From assembly GCA_008508345.1 (NCBI GenBank), contig QNGE01000272.1, positions 274,873 to 338,872 of the forward strand: 64,000 nucleotides of DNA, read 5' to 3'. The notes under the pieces were generated by a model that saw nothing but the letters and a program-made list of their open reading frames with translations, was not told the origin of the DNA and did no database searches. Source of the DNA: Paragonimus westermani. Its lineage: Eukaryota; Platyhelminthes; Trematoda; Plagiorchiida; Troglotrematidae. This document shows, piece after piece, positions 58,976 to 64,000 of the stretch; within the stretch, counting starts at the first letter, position 1; each line of letters opens with the position of its first letter. The translations under genes and the position numbers were made by a program.

Positions 58976-60890
58976 GTTTAGAAAAATACACAAGTAGAAT
59001 GTAATTAGTTTAATTTTTTACACATGTTAGGGTATCGAAAACCAGGATGAACACATATCAGTTGTCAACTGCCTGCCAAATAAGAACATTCGGAGAGGTA
59101 AAAAATAGCCGAAAATGGGCGAGATCATATAGCCCTAGTTGATTACATGTTCAACCCAAGTTCGTTTAGATCGTCCAGTCGTTAATGTGTCAAACTGATT
59201 ATGGTGCTGTATTCAGGTAGTTACTTACAGGCTTACATCCTACCAGATCAATGTTGAATGATTTGCATCAACCAGTCAAAATGCTGCCGCATCTATTTTG
59301 AGCACTCTTCTATTTCACGACAATTTTCCATGGATATAAAAATTAGTTGGCGTCAGAATATTTTCTGATACATGAGTATGGCAGTATACTCTCACAAAAA
59401 TGCACTCCGTTCTAAAAGACAGTTTTATTAGGTAAGAAGTGTTTTGAAGTAGCTACCCAGTTTCATTCCGCAAACCTCAAAGAACTATAAAATAAACGCT
59501 ACTGAAAGGTCAAAGTTCCCATAGTCCGTCAAAGAAAATGCATTAGGATAGTTTCATATGACCAAACCTGACATGTTTACAACCTGACAAATGAGCGAAT
59601 CACTAGGGGATGCAATGCAGTTCATCGAGAGACTTTACGGTTAGCTGTAACAAACAGCTTCTTTTATCTACACCTGACGTAAGAACTTAAACTAAGACAT
59701 GTGCAGTTTTTCTGATAAATAAGCAAGATGTTGCTTGGTTTTGCTTTTAAAAAAACGAACAGCGCGCTAATCCCGACTGACTGGTTGTTAGTTTCTTTCT
59801 GGGCGCCTACGGGAACGTCGCTGGTGGTAGAATCCACGCCAAAACAACGCTTAACAATCTATCCTTAAGCCTTTTGTTTAGTGGTATTCACTGATAGTCT
59901 ACGTTCATAAACTGTGAGCACCATATCCGTAGAAAAAAAACAGGATTAACTCAGTTCACGTATACAAAAGCGGAGTAAGTCAACGTCATATGACCCTGGT
60001 GACCCACTTGTTTGGTTGATGGATAATACAGTATAAAGTTAACTGTGGCATAAACGTCGTCATATGGCAGAAGACGCTGAATACTGGACGGCCGGGGTGT
60101 CTGTAATCTTTTTCAACCTGTTTTACGAAAATGGCTTGTAAAAGTGGTTAGTGCGCATCTTTACAAGTAATCCATCCCATTCGGTGAAGGCTGCAAAATC
60201 GTTAAAGAAAGTGGCTGTATGGGAAATTAGAAGAAATACCATTTCTCGAGAGTCGATGAAAGTTAAAGAAGTTAAAAACTCGTCAATATTCCCGAGTTCT
60301 CGTTAACTTTATTCTACATTACAGCGTCACATTATCTTCCTCACTGTTTCTTTCTAAGACAATCGATCGGACTTTATAAAATCAAGACGCTTTCCAGAGT
60401 AGGATATGTTAGTTTTTTCTGGAAGGTTTTATTTGAAGGGAATAGTGTGTGTATCCAGATAGCCAGTAGATTTCTCAAGCAGGCTAATCAGCAAACAAGA
60501 AAAAGCAGACTCGTTCACAATTAAAATTTTCACACTGTCATTAATGAGCCATCAAAATAAACTCGGTTTCACTAGAGATGAAATTGACATTTTTGATTAG
60601 TTTTTAGAAGCTTGTGTTCATAAATCCTGAATTTCAGCTCCCACGATTCTCGCAGTTGTAAATGATTAAGACATCACCCAAGAAAAGTTCCACAGGTGAA
60701 ACTGAATTAGTTCTGGTACAATTTATCATTACACCACTTGCCCTTTTAAACTATCACCAATTCCATTTAAGTGAGCAAATCCATAAAGAGTTTATGGTGC
60801 CTAACATTATGCTTCGGTTTTATCAGTAACACAAAATCAATAGTGGAAGTACGAGAATTTGGGTTATTTTAAAGTGAATACAACTCATAC
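58976..60890. other. no supported gene
   Basis: AT-rich sequence; nothing recognisable on either strand. Confidence 0.5.
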
Positions 60891-60891
60891 T

Positions 60892-60965
60892 TAAGGTAGG
60901 CTAACCGAAAGGTCATCTGAATGTGAACGCTGCGATCGACTGTGGGAGGTATTCAGTTTGGAAAC
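60892..60965 (+). repeat. SINE body fragment, copy D
   Basis: TTAAGGTAGGCTAACCGAAA, then GAATGTGAACGCTGCGATCG and ATTCAGTTTGG match the body of the SINE at 61316-61395 and of copy A at 43.7 kb. No tRNA-like head precedes it, so it is a truncated copy. Confidence 0.5.
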
Positions 60966-61189
60966 CTAAACCCTTGAACTTCCACTGTTGATTCAAACCA
61001 TGCTCAGTTGGTTCGATGAAGACAGCAACTTCAAACTGACTGAAAAGTCCTGATCACGGGTTTGTCGATTGGATAGAACACAGCGATTCTGTTCAGTCCC
61101 CCTTCGAAATAGTCGGGCGAGCTAAACACTATTCACTAAAGGTTGCGACTGCGCGTTTGGATTTGATCGTATGGTCATGCCTGATGTGA

Positions 61190-61395
61190 GGTTACTGTCG
61201 CAGTGGTTAACACGCTAGTCACACAAGCACCAGGGTCAAGGTGTAAGCTCCGACCCGGGCAAGAATAAGCGCTTTTGATTAGCTCTACTAAGAGCACAGT
61301 TCGAGTTTAGTGCACTCTTTCGAAGTAGGCTAGCCGGAAGGCTTATTTGAGTGCAAACGTTGCTATCATGTGTTGGTCTTGTTCAGTTTGAGACG
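61190..61395 (+). repeat. tRNA-derived SINE, copy C
   Basis: The head has GTCGCAGTGGTTAACACGC (A-box side) and a worn B box near 61247-61258. About 55 bases later comes the body TTTCGAAGTAGGCTAGCCGG, TTTGAGTGCAAACGTTGC and TTCAGTTTGAG. Head and body are in the same order and at similar spacing as in copy A, on the opposite strand. A body-only relative (copy D) lies 230 bases upstream in the same orientation. Confidence 0.57.
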
Positions 61396-63084
61396 GCACG
61401 AAAGGCTACAGGGCAAATCACACTCTAAACGGGTCATATTATTATGACAAATTGTCAAGACAGAAATCAATACAAAGTTTGTTGTCGCCAGTACACAAAT
61501 GCAAGTGTACCACTGGGATCGATATGAAGAAATGTTTCATTGTAATAATATGAAGATCTGACGACCAAACACAAGAATGTGGTTATCCACATTTTGACAG
61601 AAACAGGAAAGGGGTTGAACGAAAGCAAGTGCTCTCGGAAATTTTCACCAAATTTTGAGAGTGGAGTGGCTAGTTTACAGTACCTGTCGCAAGCCTCCGA
61701 ATCAAATACACATCTTACATTTCCCGAATTTGCTTGACCGTTACAAAATGAGCTAGTGCCCGCATATTACAACGTCTATCAACTAAACGAAATTTTCATT
61801 CTAGTCCTAAGTTGCCTGCTTAAAATTGTTGCTCTACGAGTCTTTTATTTTTGGTCAGTTTCTTTAAAATTTCGCTACATGTTTCTCTCAAGGTATTTCT
61901 TGCCCAGTCAGTTAGTTTGCTTGACTACACGAAGTCCTAAAGTGTGTTTTCATCAAGATGTAATTACATTAAACCTTTCAAGGTCTGCCGTTGGTTTTCC
62001 TCGTACGTGCTCGGGAAAAACGTCGATGCGGGTGAGTCTGAAAGTCAAGACATCCTTAGCACACTGAACAGTATTCATTTTTACCATCGTTAGCATACGC
62101 AGCTACTGTTCAGACAACTCACTCGTGCGTCAAAAGACTCTTGGTACAGTGGGTTCCAACAAGGTATCTAAAGAATTCTATCACTGCAAACGCAAAAACA
62201 TAAATTTCAGTTGAAACAAAAATGATCAACATTATAACGGATATGAACTTCTGTAAAACTGTCCCAAACTTATATGACTAACAGAACCTTGTATCAATCA
62301 AGAAAATGGTCATTCAGGCTGTCTTTGCAGTTGTCTCGTAATTGTTGTTTAGACTTCAAAGGATGCATATTTACCTACTGAATGTCGCCTGATCGCACTG
62401 TTGTCATTGCAAAACCGGCGATGTCACTTAGCACACAGTCAAAACTAGGTTGGTTAGTTTTAGTGTGATTACGACTTTATCATGATTAGTTAGGTTTAGA
62501 CATAGGTGGCTTGGGAAATTAAGTATCATGCCTTTCCTTTTTAAGTTCTAAATTAGGACAACTTTGCCTTGTTTGACGGGTTTAAGGCGGTTAGGCACCA
62601 ATGTAAGCCACGACAACGATGTCGATGATGACTCTGTTGTTCATAGTGCGGAAGTCGTGCAGGTTAGCAAATAACGTTTACAGGATTTTGCTAACAAACG
62701 ACCGTTTGCCGTCGACCGGAGGCCGTTGTAATTCGTTGAGGTGCTGCGAAACGTCTGCATTTATCCCATTCTCCAAGTGACAGAGTTAAACAATATTACC
62801 CACAAAATCTGCTTCAGCCTAACTACCTAATCTGTATGTTGAGTATTCTTGATTGACATTAAACAAACTTAGAGTGGGGGGGACCCAAGAGTAGTATGAG
62901 GTATGAACAGTAGTTGCAATGAACCCGATGAGCATCCACAACATCTAATGTGTGTGCAACAAGACTTGTCTAATTCTTGTGACCATATACTTCATATGTG
63001 TAAATGACAAAAGCGAAACGTAGTGAAGAACGTTAAAATCAACTCTCAGTAAAATTTCTGCCAGGCAAAACACATTTACGAATA
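61396..63084. other. no supported gene
   Basis: AT-rich. A 103-codon apolar/basic plus-strand frame at 61756-62067 lacks splice signals and is of chance length. Confidence 0.5.
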
Positions 63085-63175
63085 TATCAAATTTTTCGCA
63101 AACGTAGAATAGTCTGTCAAAAACAAGAANTATCAAATTTTTCGCAAACGTAGAATAGTCTGTCAAAAACAAGAA
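63085..63175. repeat. 45-bp direct repeat around a single N
   Basis: Bases 63085-63129 are repeated exactly at 63131-63175 with one N between them at 63130. This looks like two overlapping read or contig ends joined without merging, so one copy is probably surplus. Confidence 0.95.
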
Positions 63176-63969
63176 CATCTTGTTAGTTAGGTGTCACAAT
63201 ATGTTTGTCCGACTAATTGAACCCACACGTGTATATAACTCCAAACTACCGTGACTGGATTCGGTGAACCAAAATGCTGAATGGTGACAACTGATTCTTC
63301 TCCAACTTTAATTTCCAAGTGACCTGGTTTTGCCCACTCGTGCGTAAAAAAGAGTCTTATCGGATTCGAATCAGCAGCAGTTTGTCCTATTCCCACAGTG
63401 GGTCATCTAAGCGCGTACTCCCCACGATACTGTGCTCTCTTGAGTAATCACTGATGCATTTACCAGTATCCATTGCTTTAACCCTGTTGTTCGAGCCAAG
63501 AAAATGTGAAGATGAGGGCTTGTTCACTCGAGAGAATAGCTGGCAGTTTGGGCCAAATTAGGTCAAAGTACGTGAGTTATGTGAACTGTAGTGTTTAGAG
63601 CGACCGCTTTAATATGCTTCCGCTTGAACGTTAATCTGAATATTATGCTATTATGAATCACACTCTTAGTCTGGTAAATATTCAGTGCAGCTTTCCTCTA
63701 AGTTAGAAGAGATATTAGTGGGAAGGCATTTACGTTCTATGATTCGTTCATTATTCATTACATTCGAAACAGTGATATATATCAATTGTCCCATCCAGTA
63801 AACTGGTTTTCAGGCGACATCTGAAACCATCCTAGTTAGCTAACTTTAGCTCCGTTGTAGTTGAATAGATGGGGATTGTGCGATTGGTCATTGTTTTAAC
63901 GACACAATTATATTCGCTGTTTCGATCTGTGACCACCACACTCCATCACACGGTTTATGTGCATTATAA
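63176..63969. other. no supported gene
   Basis: No recognisable feature. A 69-codon minus-strand frame (63396-63187) has no motif or splice support. Confidence 0.5.

Positions 63970-64000
<31 letters not shown>
63970..64000 (+). repeat. (ATT)n microsatellite at window end
   Basis: About ten ATT units run to the last base of the window and continue beyond it. It may be a plain microsatellite or the 3' tail of a retroelement. Confidence 0.95.

Noticed and set aside
61756..62067. 103-codon plus-strand frame
   Set aside because: No splice signals, no recognisable motif, length expected by chance.
1..64000. CRISPR arrays, bacterial operons, phage or plasmid features
   Set aside because: No regularly spaced repeats, no long tightly packed ORFs and no ribosome-binding-site pattern; spliced exons and animal-type retroelements indicate a eukaryote.

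Overview
The window reads as a stretch of a repeat-rich invertebrate animal nuclear genome, most likely a parasitic flatworm (fluke or tapeworm). The composition is AT-leaning (roughly 40% GC by eye). There is no operon-like packing of genes, possible exons are short and bounded by GT/AG splice signals, and the mobile elements are of kinds common in flatworms: an APE-type RTE-like LINE, two Penelope-like elements with GIY-YIG endonucleases, a gypsy-type protease remnant, and tRNA-derived SINEs. The flatworm assignment is an inference from the style of these elements. No ribosomal, mitochondrial or species-diagnostic gene is present.

Layout. 0-7.2 kb: weak exon candidates, a broken LTR-retrotransposon protease on the minus strand (5.1-5.7 kb), and a plus-strand gene end (6.3-7.2 kb). 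7.2-18 kb: mostly non-coding, with small minus-strand exon candidates near 8.8-9.3, 10.8-10.9 and 12.3-12.5 kb. 18.1-18.9 kb: first Penelope-like element (minus). 22.0-22.2 kb: a possible minus-strand last exon. 24.7-28.2 kb: plus-strand exons, including a clear BEN-domain exon. 29.6-30.2 kb: second Penelope-like element (plus). 30-39.5 kb: long introns or intergenic DNA with a 178-codon open frame (minus, 35 kb), a fibronectin-III-like segment (36.2 kb), a 170-codon probable last exon (plus, 37.1-37.7 kb) and a minus-strand frame at 39 kb. 39.6-43.0 kb: a 1,529-bp sequence present twice without a visible difference around a 375-N gap, almost certainly an assembly artefact. 43.7-44.3 kb: two SINE copies. 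45.3-48.5 kb: a degenerate RTE-like LINE with recognisable endonuclease, reverse transcriptase, C-terminal region and GAT-rich tail. 49-59 kb: a pocket of exon candidates on both strands, best at 57.1-57.6 kb (plus). 60.9-61.4 kb: more SINE sequence. The window ends in an (ATT)n tract.

Confidence. The transposon calls, the BEN exon, the gap and the duplications are secure. The host exons rest on open frames plus splice sites, with no transcript evidence. A back-of-envelope estimate for random DNA of this composition predicts dozens of open frames of 90 codons or more in 64 kb, but well under one of about 170 or more. Only the frames at 6.6-7.2, 35.1-35.6 and 37.1-37.7 kb therefore stand out by length alone. 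Protein functions are left unnamed except where a domain was recognised. No complete host gene, RNA gene, CRISPR array or convincingly new system was found.
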